From positions 1-64,000 of the forward strand of contig DATNPH010000190.1 in NCBI GenBank assembly GCA_036703315.1: DNA of 64,000 bases, in the 5' to 3' direction. The stretch is from DATNPH01 sp036703315 (GTDB lineage Bacteria; Cyanobacteriota; Cyanobacteriia; Cyanobacteriales; Coleofasciculaceae). Shown piece by piece: positions 35,588-43,707 of this stretch. The position numbers were made by a program, and so were the translations under genes. Under the pieces are notes generated by a model. That model was not told where the DNA came from and did not search any database. It saw only the letters and a program-made list of their open reading frames with translations. The first letter of the stretch is position 1; every line of letters starts with the position of its first letter.

Positions 35588-36706
35588 ATGAAAAAAATAA
35601 GAGCCAAAACAATGCTGTTTGGAAGCATCGGGCTATTGATGACGTTAGGCTTGTTAGGCTCTAGCGCCGCAGCTGCACAACCTCCAAGTGATTTAGAATT
35701 AGCCCGTTACCATGCACCTATTCACTATCAGGATACAGATAGTACGAAGTACAAAGGTGACTACATCACAAAGTTTAACTACGATAATGACTGGCGGGGG
35801 GAGAACAACTGGGACAATCTTTCTAAGTTTCCCTTAAAGGCGTATGGTTACTATTCTGTGGTGGAGACTTGCACTCACAACTTTATCCTATATACCTTCT
35901 TCCACCCACAAGACTGGATAGATTCATCCTTCGGTCAAGAGCATGAAAATGATATGGAGGGACTGCTGACAATCGTCCGGAAGGACGGTTCGACGTTTGG
36001 GAAACTTGAGGGGATCGTTACGGTATTTCACAAGGATTTCTACTCATACACGCCTCCTGGTAGCCCCCTGAAAAATGGTGCAGAGGACATCGATGGTACG
36101 CTCACTATGCAGTCCTACACAGACTCTCTGCATCCTTTAACTGCTCAAGAAGCTAAAGGTCATGGATTGAAAGCATGGCCCTTTATAAAAGACTTCACGG
36201 GAGGGTCTAACCAGGACGGCATTATCTACTTCCCGTCTAGGACTACAGCTGAAGAACCCAGTTCAGGTAATGACCGTAATGTCAAATATCAGCTAATTGA
36301 CTTGTTTGCGCCTGGCGGATTATGGGAGCGCCAGCTTCAAGAAGCACCCCTATCAGAAGCAACAGCCTCAACCTATCTTAAATGGGGCAAATTCAAGGGT
36401 GACAAAAGTGGTGGCTGTGGTAGTGGTTTGTTCCGTACTTGTGAACAAAATGGAGCTGATGCCCCTTGGGGATGGGATGATCATGATGATGGTTCTGTGC
36501 ATACAGGTGAGATGGCGTTAGATCCTGCACACCTGGTTGAGGTCTACTTTAAAGGGCTAGGAAACTTTGACCGCAAATACATCCGAAATCGCTACATTTC
36601 AGATCTAAAAGCGAAAGGATACGGACCAGGGAAAGTACCCCGAGGCTGGGATAATAAACTAAACATAGGTGAGCTTTTCAATAAGCAAAAAACGCAGTGT
36701 CCATAA
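35588..36706 (+). CDS. Secreted protein of unknown function
   Basis: A 372-aa protein with a classical signal peptide (MKKIRAKTMLFGSIGLLM..., cleavage after AAAA near residue 30). The mature part is rich in Asp, Gly, Trp and His, with YHAPIHYQDTDS, ETCTHNFILYTFFHPQDW, and EHENDMEGLL, then PWGWDDHDDG and five cysteines that could form disulfides. The H-x-x-D-x-E style of the middle motif recalls metal-binding secreted folds such as the NPP1/Vps62 type, but I cannot assign a family. A hairpin and a terminator follow. No close operon partners. Confidence 0.85.
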   Translation: MKKIRAKTMLFGSIGLLMTLGLLGSSAAAAQPPSDLELARYHAPIHYQDTDSTKYKGDYITKFNYDNDWRGENNWDNLSKFPLKAYGYYSVVETCTHNFILYTFFHPQDWIDSSFGQEHENDMEGLLTIVRKDGSTFGKLEGIVTVFHKDFYSYTPPGSPLKNGAEDIDGTLTMQSYTDSLHPLTAQEAKGHGLKAWPFIKDFTGGSNQDGIIYFPSRTTAEEPSSGNDRNVKYQLIDLFAPGGLWERQLQEAPLSEATASTYLKWGKFKGDKSGGCGSGLFRTCEQNGADAPWGWDDHDDGSVHTGEMALDPAHLVEVYFKGLGNFDRKYIRNRYISDLKAKGYGPGKVPRGWDNKLNIGELFNKQKTQCP

Positions 36707-36725
36707 AATTGGGGATACCTGCTGT

Positions 36726-36743
36726 GTGCTGCTGAGGCAGCAC
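36726..36743 (+). other. Perfect hairpin after the secreted-protein gene
   Basis: GTGCTGC - TGAG - GCAGCAC, a 7-bp stem with a tetraloop, 20 bp after the stop codon. It lacks a T tract; it may protect the 3' end of the mRNA. Confidence 0.6.
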
Positions 36744-36794
36744 TAAAGGAACATCATCTATCCTTTCAAGAGGTTAGAAATTAATAAGGAAAAC

Positions 36795-36828
36795 AAAAGC
36801 CCCTAGGATCGCACCTTGAGGCTTTTTT
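36795..36828 (+). terminator. Rho-independent terminator
   Basis: AAAAGCC...GGCTTTTTT with two internal mismatches and a short loop around gatcgca, ending in six T on the plus strand. Ends the secreted-protein transcript. Confidence 0.75.
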
Positions 36829-36996
36829 GTATAGGAAGTGACAGGTATTTTTAACATCGTACCTTGATAAACAACAGATTGCGTACCCTACTCCAATAAC
36901 AAGGCGTATTCTTTTGCTCAAGTGGATGGGGCATCTTATGTCGTCCACCTTTAGATGTTAGAAGACAGAATAAATTACCTCTTTCTTAAGTTAAGA

Positions 36997-37812
36997 TCAG
37001 CTCTCTGTAGTTGAAAAGGTTTTCCGGAATACTGACTGCATCGCGCCGGGAAACAGTTTATAAGCGGCATTAGAGAGGTTTGCCGAACCAACCATCACAT
37101 CAGAGCGCTTATGTCTAACGGCATTCCAGATAGCTTGTGCTACTTTCTCCGGCTTCTCCAGCATTGGACTGTTTAACGCCTTCTCCACCAAATCACGACG
37201 CTCTTGAGTATCTTGTTCATCATTGCCACGAAAGATTGCCCGTTCCATTAAGTCAGTCTTAATGAAATTCGGATGAATTCCACAAACCTGAATGCCTTTG
37301 GGTGATAGTTCTGCATGGAGTGATTCCGTTAGCCCCGTAACGGCATACTTGCTAGCTGTGTAAGGCACTTGGTAAGGGATCGGTACCTTGCCGCCAATAG
37401 AACTCACATTGACGATAGTTCCGCTACCTCGCTCTAGAAAATGGGGCAATAGTGCATAAATTGTGTGAATATAACCCCAAAGATTCGTATCTATCATCTG
37501 ATGCCAATCGCTAAGAGAGCACTTCTCCACTGGCCCTAAGAGGTACACACCTGCATTGTTGATCAGCACGTCAATAGAACTATAGTGCTCAAGTGCCTTT
37601 TGGACGAGTGTGTTCACCTGTTCAGGATCTCTCACATCCGTGGGGATAGCTATGGCATCACGACCAAGCGATCGCACTTCAGAGGCTACCGATTCTAAGC
37701 GATCGGACTGACGAGCTGCTAGTACAAGGTTGTACCCTTGATGGGCAAATAGAAGAGTTGTTGCTTTACCGATGCCTTGAGACGCACCTGTAATCAATAC
37801 CGTATCAGCCAT
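36997..37812 (-). CDS. Short-chain dehydrogenase/reductase
   Basis: Cytoplasmic 271-aa SDR oxidoreductase. All classical motifs are present: LITGASQGIGKA, LINNAGVYLLG, the catalytic serine in VNVSSIGG and YTASKYA, plus the substrate-lid region PNFIKTDLMERA. The C-terminal ADVMVGSANLS-type segment is common in SDR family members near polyketide and lipid genes. It is divergent from the baeRF gene. Substrate unknown. Confidence 0.93.
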   Translation of the reverse strand: MADTVLITGASQGIGKATTLLFAHQGYNLVLAARQSDRLESVASEVRSLGRDAIAIPTDVRDPEQVNTLVQKALEHYSSIDVLINNAGVYLLGPVEKCSLSDWHQMIDTNLWGYIHTIYALLPHFLERGSGTIVNVSSIGGKVPIPYQVPYTASKYAVTGLTESLHAELSPKGIQVCGIHPNFIKTDLMERAIFRGNDEQDTQERRDLVEKALNSPMLEKPEKVAQAIWNAVRHKRSDVMVGSANLSNAAYKLFPGAMQSVFRKTFSTTES

Positions 37813-38240
37813 GCTATTTATGTAAAAATCCTGTCTTGCTCTCTTAGTGTGTTCAATAAAAATTTGTAAATCCTCTAACTTTCGTCAGACGTTCTTAGTT
37901 GAAGCAGACAGTTAAATTAAAACTAGCTCAAATCGCTGATTCATCACTATTAAATGAGATGTTGCCTCTGTAAGAGGGTATTGAAAGCTGAAGCGGCTTT
38001 CGCTAGGACTGTGTATCTCTTTTAGAAGTTGGCTTAATAATTATGCCTCTAGGTAGACGGTCGTTTAAGCAACAGAGGTAACTTGAAAGCAATACTCGTT
38101 ACTAACCTAGGTGTGAAGCAATACTTAATGCGCTAGCTATGCTGCCACGCACAGGCTAACACGCATTACACATACACAGTATGGACGCTCTCATAAGATT
38201 GGCAACGAGCACAAGACTAAGCAAAAGGAGAGTAAAGTAC
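37813..38240. other. Divergent gene-free region of 428 bp
   Basis: Separates the SDR (minus) and baeRF (plus) genes. It should hold both promoters. I see only a small cctct/agagg hairpin near 37965 and no clear operator. Confidence 0.5.
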
Positions 38241-39407
38241 ATGAGTGAATTGTCTATAGAGGAACTCAAAACCCTAGTTGACCAACCTAGAGGATTGTGT
38301 GTATCGATTTACATGCCCATCTACCTAATGGGGACAGAAATTCAGCAAAATCCTGTACGGTTTAAAAATCTGATACGAGAGGCTGAAAGTAAATTAGAAG
38401 AAAATGGTTTGAGTAACAAGGAAGCCTCGGAAATCTTACAGCCAATCATTGACATCGTTAATGCAGCGGACGAAGGTTTTTGGCAGCAACAGGGACTAGC
38501 AATCTTGCTGGCTTCCGGAGTATGCCAATACTACTTTGTGCCGTTCAGTTTTGAGGAATTAGTTATTGCCACTGACCATTTCCATCTCAAGCCGCTACTA
38601 CCTGTTTTAACGGGTGATGGACGGTATTATGTTTTGGCTTTAAGTCAACAGGATGTCAGACTGCTTGAGTGCAGGCGATCCAGTGTCAGAGAAATTGAAT
38701 TGGAAGATGTGCCCAAGAGTCTTGAGGAAACCCTCCAGTATGACGAGACTGCCAAGGATGGTCAGCGACGCATGAGTACCCCAAAAGGGGGAACCAACAA
38801 TTCTTTTCAGCAGGCAGGCAGTTTTCATGGTCAGGGAAGTCCCGACACAGATAAATTCCAGCGGGACATTGTGCAATTCTTTCACGCGGTTGATGGTGGA
38901 TTGCAAAAATATCTGAAAGGAAAACGTGCCCCCCTAGTATTAGCTGGAGTCGAGTATCTTTTTCCGCTTTACCGGGAGGCAAATAATTATCAGCATTTGG
39001 TCGAGCAAGGCATTACGGGTAACCCTGAAAAGCTGAAGGCAGAAGAGTTACAAGCACAAGCTTGGGAGATTGTGGAACCCATATTTTTACAGGAGCAGCA
39101 AGAAGCGATCAACCATTACAAAGAACTTACAGCGACCGGGCGAACCTCCAAAGATGTTAAAGAGGTAGTTCCAGCTGCCTACTACGGGCGAGTTGATCAA
39201 TTGTTTGTTGCCGTTGGTGTTCGACAGTGGGGCAGCTTTAATGCCGAAACCAGTATGATTGACTTGCATCCCGATGAGGAGCCTGGGGATGAAGATTTGT
39301 TGAATGCCGCAGCGATTCAGACCATTTTGAATGGTGGAACTGTCTATGCTGTAGAACCAGAAAAAGTACCGGATGAGGCACCATTAGCGGCTGTTTTCCG
39401 TTATTAA
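38241..39407 (+). CDS. baeRF-family protein (bacterial eRF1-like)
   Basis: A 388-aa protein of the bacterial archaeo-eukaryotic release factor superfamily, thought to act on ribosomes or stalled complexes. I start at ATG 38241 (MSELSIEELKTL), where AGGAGA lies about 9 nt upstream; the frame extends 20 codons further but without a signal. Features: PRGLCVSIYMPIY at the N-terminus, the eRF1-like central fold (PLVLAGVEYLFPLYRE), and a C-terminal domain with GRVDQLFVAVGVRQWG and NAAAIQTILNGGTVYAV. An asparagine/glycine/serine-rich loop (about 190-215) sits between domains. Lacks the GGQ motif of true release factors. Likely stress-induced, by family habit only. Confidence 0.85.
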   Translation: MSELSIEELKTLVDQPRGLCVSIYMPIYLMGTEIQQNPVRFKNLIREAESKLEENGLSNKEASEILQPIIDIVNAADEGFWQQQGLAILLASGVCQYYFVPFSFEELVIATDHFHLKPLLPVLTGDGRYYVLALSQQDVRLLECRRSSVREIELEDVPKSLEETLQYDETAKDGQRRMSTPKGGTNNSFQQAGSFHGQGSPDTDKFQRDIVQFFHAVDGGLQKYLKGKRAPLVLAGVEYLFPLYREANNYQHLVEQGITGNPEKLKAEELQAQAWEIVEPIFLQEQQEAINHYKELTATGRTSKDVKEVVPAAYYGRVDQLFVAVGVRQWGSFNAETSMIDLHPDEEPGDEDLLNAAAIQTILNGGTVYAVEPEKVPDEAPLAAVFRY

Positions 39408-39734
39408 GCAATAATCTTGTTTAAGGAGATCAGATCTCTAAAGAAACCTGGAAAGTTTCTATACATTAGTTAAGAAGAAATGCAAATAGAAAATAATTAA
39501 TGCTGTTTTCTTGATTGTTTAGAAACTTCCAGGAGTCTGCCTAGGAGTATTCACCTGCTCGATTTTTAGATCTACTAAGCAGAGTAACTGCTTATTGTTC
39601 TACTAGAGCTTCCTGATTTTTTCCTTTCACCCTAAAGGCTGATTAAAGCCATCCTTTAACCTGACACTATCAATTTATAGTGCTCGTCCTCTGTTTAGGA
39701 GGGGCACAAATTTGGTTCAATTTAGGATAAGAAA
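39408..39734. other. Gene-free 327 bp with a 14-bp inverted repeat
   Basis: Contains CCTGGAAAGTTTCTA (39447-39461) and TAGAAACTTCCAGG (39520-39533), complementary apart from one bulge, around 58 nt. Otherwise AT-rich with no gene. It may act as the 3' end of the baeRF transcript and includes the promoter of the TspO-like gene. Confidence 0.6.
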
Positions 39735-40208
39735 ATGATCATATCAAGGATAATTATTGCGGGAGTGACCTTTTTAGTTGCGTTAGGGAGTAGTTTTTTT
39801 AGACCGCGAGATATAGGCTGGGTCAGACGGTTAGATCGACCTAACTGGCTATTCTTTGAGCCTGCAATTCCATTCATCTGGACTGCCATTTTTGCTTGTG
39901 GAGCTTGGTCAGCGATGCTTGTTTGGGAAAAAGATCCAGGGAGCCTCAGAAGCTGCTTACTAATGGGATTCTATTTACTAGTAGAAATTATTACAGTCGC
40001 TTACATTCCTGCTACTTTAAGACTCCGGAGCCTCAAAGTCGGCACAATCTTAGGAGGGACGGGTGTAATCTTAGGAATTATCCTGATACTAGCCGTCGCG
40101 CCTATTTCTAGACTGGCGGCTCTCCTACTACTTCCCTACGTGATTTGGACTCCGATTGGAACTTACACGACTAGGGAGATGATTGACCTTAATCCTGATG
40201 CTGCCTAG
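39735..40208 (+). CDS. TspO/MBR-family membrane protein
   Basis: A 157-aa protein with five predicted helices. The RLDRPNWLFFEPAIPFIWTAIF segment matches the conserved LNKPxWxPP...W start of the tryptophan-rich sensory protein family that binds tetrapyrroles, and YVIWTPIGTYTTREM resembles the last helix. Cyanobacterial TspO proteins have been linked to salt and light stress and tetrapyrrole handling. Residue substitutions (for example no PP after NW) make this a divergent member. No close partner genes. Confidence 0.75.
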   Translation: MIISRIIIAGVTFLVALGSSFFRPRDIGWVRRLDRPNWLFFEPAIPFIWTAIFACGAWSAMLVWEKDPGSLRSCLLMGFYLLVEIITVAYIPATLRLRSLKVGTILGGTGVILGIILILAVAPISRLAALLLLPYVIWTPIGTYTTREMIDLNPDAA

Positions 40209-40358
40209 GACAGTGGAATCAGTAGAAAAAAGTCTTTTCATTTTGAACGTTGAATTCAAAATTACTTGCTGCCTCCCTTAACTTCTACTACAAGAAGAAT
40301 TGCTTGATATTCGTCAACCTGTATCTAGGAAGATAACCAAGCTACTCATTGTAAATCC

Positions 40359-41675
40359 TTAGAGTGTCAGCGACTGTGGCTCTGTTTCAATCAACTTCGC
40401 CAAGTCTTGTAAGAAGGCCGCTGCATCAGCACCGTAGATGATGCGGTGGTCACAAGTGATATTCACTTGCATCTGACGGCGTACCCCCATTAAACCATCA
40501 GCTGTTGCTACTACTTGCGGACGTGATGCTCCGATCGCTAAAATTGACCCTTGTCCTGGTGGCAAAATGGCATCAAAGCGATCGACGCCAAACATTCCCA
40601 AATTCGACAGGGTAAAGGTGCCAGAGCTATATTCCTCCGGTTGCAACTGCTTGAGCCTAGAACGTTCTACTAGGTCTTTCCAACTGCGAGATAGGGAATA
40701 AATATCCACTTGATCCGCTTTTTGCAAGACGGGCGTAATTAGCCCTCCACCCGGCATTGCTACAGCTACGGCAATATTAATGGAGCTGTGATACTGAATG
40801 CCCTGTTCTGTATAACTAGCATTCACTAGGGGATGTTTCTGCAACGTAATCGCCACGGCTTTGGCAAGCAGCCCTGTCATCGTGACGCCTTTTGACTTGA
40901 TTTTTTGGTATAGCTTATCCAGCTCGTCAGTAGTGATGGTGTAACCAACTCGAAAGGTAGGTACCTGGAGACTAGTAACCATGTTCCGTACCACCGCATT
41001 TTGTAGCGTATTGAAGGGTACGACTTCACCTCCCGCAGCAGCAGGAATAGCTGAGGCAGCTACTGGTGCTGGTTTGGGAGCGGGGGCGGTTGACGGAGCA
41101 GCAGTGGGTGTCCTTGCAGGTGTGGTTGTCGTCGCTACTGGGGTAGGTGTGGCAGTAGTGCCTCTACCTACTGCGGCTTCAACATCTTCAGCGATAATTC
41201 GCCCGTTGGGGCCACTGCCTTTCAAGGTACCCAGATCGACGCTTAGTTCCTTGGCTAACTTACGAGCGCGAGGCGAGGCAACAATCCGTCCATTACGACG
41301 GCTGGGGGTGTCTTGAGCTGCTGCTGGGGCTGCCGCTACAGGTTCTGGTGCAGGTGCTGTTTCCTTCTGAGCTGTCGCTCCAGCAGGTTCCTGGTTAGAT
41401 TGGGCAGCTTGTTGTTTGGCGACCTCGATTTCTGCCTCGGTTTCTGCTACTAGAGCTATAGCAGCTCCCACAAGAGCCGATTCACCAGCGGGTACGGTAA
41501 TTACAGCCAGATAGCCCTCATAAAAGGACTCAACGTCCATATCCGCCTTATCTGACTCAACCACCACCACAGTTTCGCCCCGTTCAACTTTATCGCCTTG
41601 AGATTTAACCCAGGAGACTATCTTGCCTTCGGTCATGGTGGAACTGAGGGCGGGCATAAAAACTTCGTGGATCAT
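40359..41675 (-). CDS. pdhC: Pyruvate dehydrogenase E2, dihydrolipoamide acetyltransferase
   Basis: Core of the pyruvate dehydrogenase complex. Domains: lipoyl (1-78, lipoylated Lys43 in VVESDKADMD), a long Ala/Pro/Thr linker, a peripheral-subunit-binding domain (about 128-165: IVASPRARKLAKEL and GPNGRIIAEDV), another Ala/Pro linker, then the catalytic domain with the active histidine in TCDHRIIYGADAA. Start is ATG 41675; an upstream TTG frame would add 14 unlikely residues. Gene stands alone, as usual in cyanobacteria. Confidence 0.95.
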   Translation of the reverse strand: MIHEVFMPALSSTMTEGKIVSWVKSQGDKVERGETVVVVESDKADMDVESFYEGYLAVITVPAGESALVGAAIALVAETEAEIEVAKQQAAQSNQEPAGATAQKETAPAPEPVAAAPAAAQDTPSRRNGRIVASPRARKLAKELSVDLGTLKGSGPNGRIIAEDVEAAVGRGTTATPTPVATTTTPARTPTAAPSTAPAPKPAPVAASAIPAAAGGEVVPFNTLQNAVVRNMVTSLQVPTFRVGYTITTDELDKLYQKIKSKGVTMTGLLAKAVAITLQKHPLVNASYTEQGIQYHSSINIAVAVAMPGGGLITPVLQKADQVDIYSLSRSWKDLVERSRLKQLQPEEYSSGTFTLSNLGMFGVDRFDAILPPGQGSILAIGASRPQVVATADGLMGVRRQMQVNITCDHRIIYGADAAAFLQDLAKLIETEPQSLTL

Positions 41676-41952
41676 GAGGGTGGTATATTTTGAATTAACA
41701 AGAGCGTAATGTAGCAAGAACTTTTGCCAGATTGCATTGTAGCTTGAGGAACGACTCTGGAACTATCCGAGTCTACTAAGTTCTATGAGAATCTGCATAC
41801 TACAGCGTATTTCTAACATCTAAGAGCAACAGTCGCCAAGAGTTGGGTGTGGTCAAAAGCAGGCGATAGAGACAAGTGTGAAGATGGGGAAGCAATCTTG
41901 TTCATCTCCCTCATCCGCTCATTATCGCTGGATATCAATTACCGCGACAGGA

Positions 41953-42267
41953 CTAAGTGCCGCTCCCTTGGAAGTCAAAAGTCAAAAGTCCTTTGAGCAT
42001 AAGGTGTTCATCACTTGTCAGCTGCTGACTTATTTCTGCCGCACTGAAATAACAGGCATCGGTTCCTCGTGACTTGAAGTAGCCTAGGAAACTTGCCGCG
42101 ATCGCGATTAATCCGATACTGAAAACTACCTCTAGCAAATCCGGCTTAATCCAGCCAGCAGCCCAAGTCCCTAATGAAGCAGCTGGAATTATTGTGGCTC
42201 ACAAAACTATTCCTAATCGGTAATCAATTAATCGTTTCCGTGCATAAGCGAACAGTCCAAATGAAGT
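41953..42267 (-). pseudogene. Decayed TauE/SafE-type permease fragment
   Basis: Minus-strand frame with an in-frame TGA at 42201-42199. Before the stop: FAYARKRLIDYRLGIVL; after it: ATIIPAASLGTWAAGWI-KPDLLEVVFSIGLIAIAASFLGYF. Together this looks like the last third of a sulfite exporter TauE/SafE-type permease (basic loop, then helix-loop-helix). No start or N-terminal half is nearby, and an AGTCAAA heptamer repeat lies at its 3' end (about 41973-41990). A remnant, not a working gene. Confidence 0.55.
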
Positions 42268-42386
42268 TTTTCTCTCATCCTGAAACCTGAGTGCTAAGTG
42301 AGAAGAAAGCAGTATAAGTAAGTTATTCAATAGAAAACTACTTTCAACGTAGTACGCCTTGAAAGTGGGATTGAGGGGTGAAGCGC

Positions 42387-43022
42387 ATGAAAAAATACTT
42401 AATGACGTCGAAAACTTTCCCTTTGCTCCTAGTCGGTGTGGTAATGACGTTGAGTGCTTGCAGTAACACCAGCCAGACGCCAAACAATCCCGTTAGTGAA
42501 GCGACTCCTGCGGAGGTAGGAAAGCGCCCTGAAGTTACCTCGACAACGGCTACTGACTCATCCAATTCAGGAAAAGCTTCTTCTGTCAGTTCATCAACGA
42601 GTGATCGACCTAACCAAACACTACGCCAGAAACGTTCAGAAGCTAAGGCTAGTACTGCTAAGGCACAGGATTATCGGAACAACTACAAACCGATATCACT
42701 TTCTAAACTTGCGAAGCCGGATACTCTCGTTGGTGACGATCCAAAAGCGATCGCACTTTCCGCTTTCGGTGATATTCAATCGGAAGGGGGTTCACGAGAG
42801 GTAACAGTAGATTATCCTCAATCCAATCAAGCCATTGTCACTATCATCCAAACGGGTGTAGCAGATGACTCTATTGGTGCAATCAAGTACCGTGTTGAAT
42901 TAGTTACCACCCCGGAATCAGCCTCCACTGGTAAACAGTGGAAGGTAGTGTGGGTTGGTTCTCAGGTGAAATGTCAACCGGGGCGGGGTCATCAAGATTG
43001 GGCAGTAGAACTTTGTTTGTAG
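42387..43022 (+). CDS. Small lipoprotein of unknown function
   Basis: A 211-aa protein with a lipoprotein signal ending in LSAC (Cys about 25), then a Ser/Thr/Asn-rich linker and a C-terminal folded domain of about 110 residues (DDPKAIALSAFGDIQSEGG, QAIVTIIQTGVADDSIGAIKYRVEL, KQWKVVWVGSQVKCQPGRGHQDW). ATG 42387 is preceded by GAGGGG at 8 nt, better than the GTG at 42378. Probably anchored in a periplasmic membrane face. Two cysteines near the end could form a disulfide. Family unknown to me. Confidence 0.8.
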   Translation: MKKYLMTSKTFPLLLVGVVMTLSACSNTSQTPNNPVSEATPAEVGKRPEVTSTTATDSSNSGKASSVSSSTSDRPNQTLRQKRSEAKASTAKAQDYRNNYKPISLSKLAKPDTLVGDDPKAIALSAFGDIQSEGGSREVTVDYPQSNQAIVTIIQTGVADDSIGAIKYRVELVTTPESASTGKQWKVVWVGSQVKCQPGRGHQDWAVELCL

Positions 43023-43029
43023 ATGACCC

Positions 43030-43115
43030 TTAAAATGGGCTAATCGCTAATTGTTCATTGCTAATTGCTAATTATTCTTGTTCATAGCCATTAGCTATTA
43101 GCCATTAGCCATTAT
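43030..43115. repeat. Heptameric short tandem repeat block
   Basis: TGCTAAT-type heptamers (about 43038-43073) face partly complementary TAGCCAT heptamers (about 43084-43113), forming a hairpin between two convergent genes. It may end both transcripts. Confidence 0.85.
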
Positions 43116-43119
43116 TCAT

Positions 43120-43569
43120 CTAGATATCGCCGCGAATTTCTTCTACAACTCCATCACGCAGAAGAATTTCGACGTTCATTTTTCGCACCAGATTATCCCC
43201 CAGTTCGACGCGAAAATAGCTTTCCATCTGACCTTGGTTAACTTCCTGGTCAAGTTCCAGCATCTGTACTTGTTGTAGTTGCTGTAGCTGTTGATTTTTC
43301 TGCTCTAGCAGTTCACTTTTCTTTTGATTGACCTGAATTTGAATGTTTTCGATTTGTTGCGCTACCTGAGGTCCAGGAGGTTGGAGACTTTGCTTTTGAA
43401 TTTCCGCGATCGCTCGTTGCCCTTGCAGATCTAGCTGTTGCAGCTGACCATCAATTTGGTTAATCTGCGTCTGAAGTTGTTGCTGAACCTCTTCTTTCCA
43501 TCGGGGCGTCACGATGGCTTTGATATTGATTGGTCGCTTCAAGAGTAAATTTGATTTAGATTCGTCCAT
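43120..43569 (-). CDS. YlqD family protein
   Basis: A 149-aa protein matching PF11068. Most of residues 25-105 is a Gln-rich coiled coil (LQTQINQIDGQLQQLDLQGQ), followed by a beta-rich end (SYFRVELGDNLVRKMNVEILLRDGVVEEI). Cytoplasmic, no signal. Function of the family is unknown; coiled-coil bundles suggest oligomers. It lies downstream of the acyl-CoA synthetase gene's start-to-stop direction, same strand, about 140 bp after its stop. Confidence 0.85.
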   Translation of the reverse strand: MDESKSNLLLKRPINIKAIVTPRWKEEVQQQLQTQINQIDGQLQQLDLQGQRAIAEIQKQSLQPPGPQVAQQIENIQIQVNQKKSELLEQKNQQLQQLQQVQMLELDQEVNQGQMESYFRVELGDNLVRKMNVEILLRDGVVEEIRGDI

Positions 43570-43707
43570 ATTACGTTTTGCTAGGTAGAGTCTGAAGATT
43601 GAAACGCTTGAAAGGTTGTACTCCAGGAGATAACCAACAGGGGATAGGGAGAAAAGGTTTCAGCAACGCGCTGCTCACTTTTCACCCCTCTAATTTTTTA
43701 ACCTAAA

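Noticed and set aside
40981..41316. 111-codon plus-strand Ala/Val/Gly-rich ORF
   Set aside because: Antisense shadow of the Ala/Pro-rich linkers of the E2 gene.
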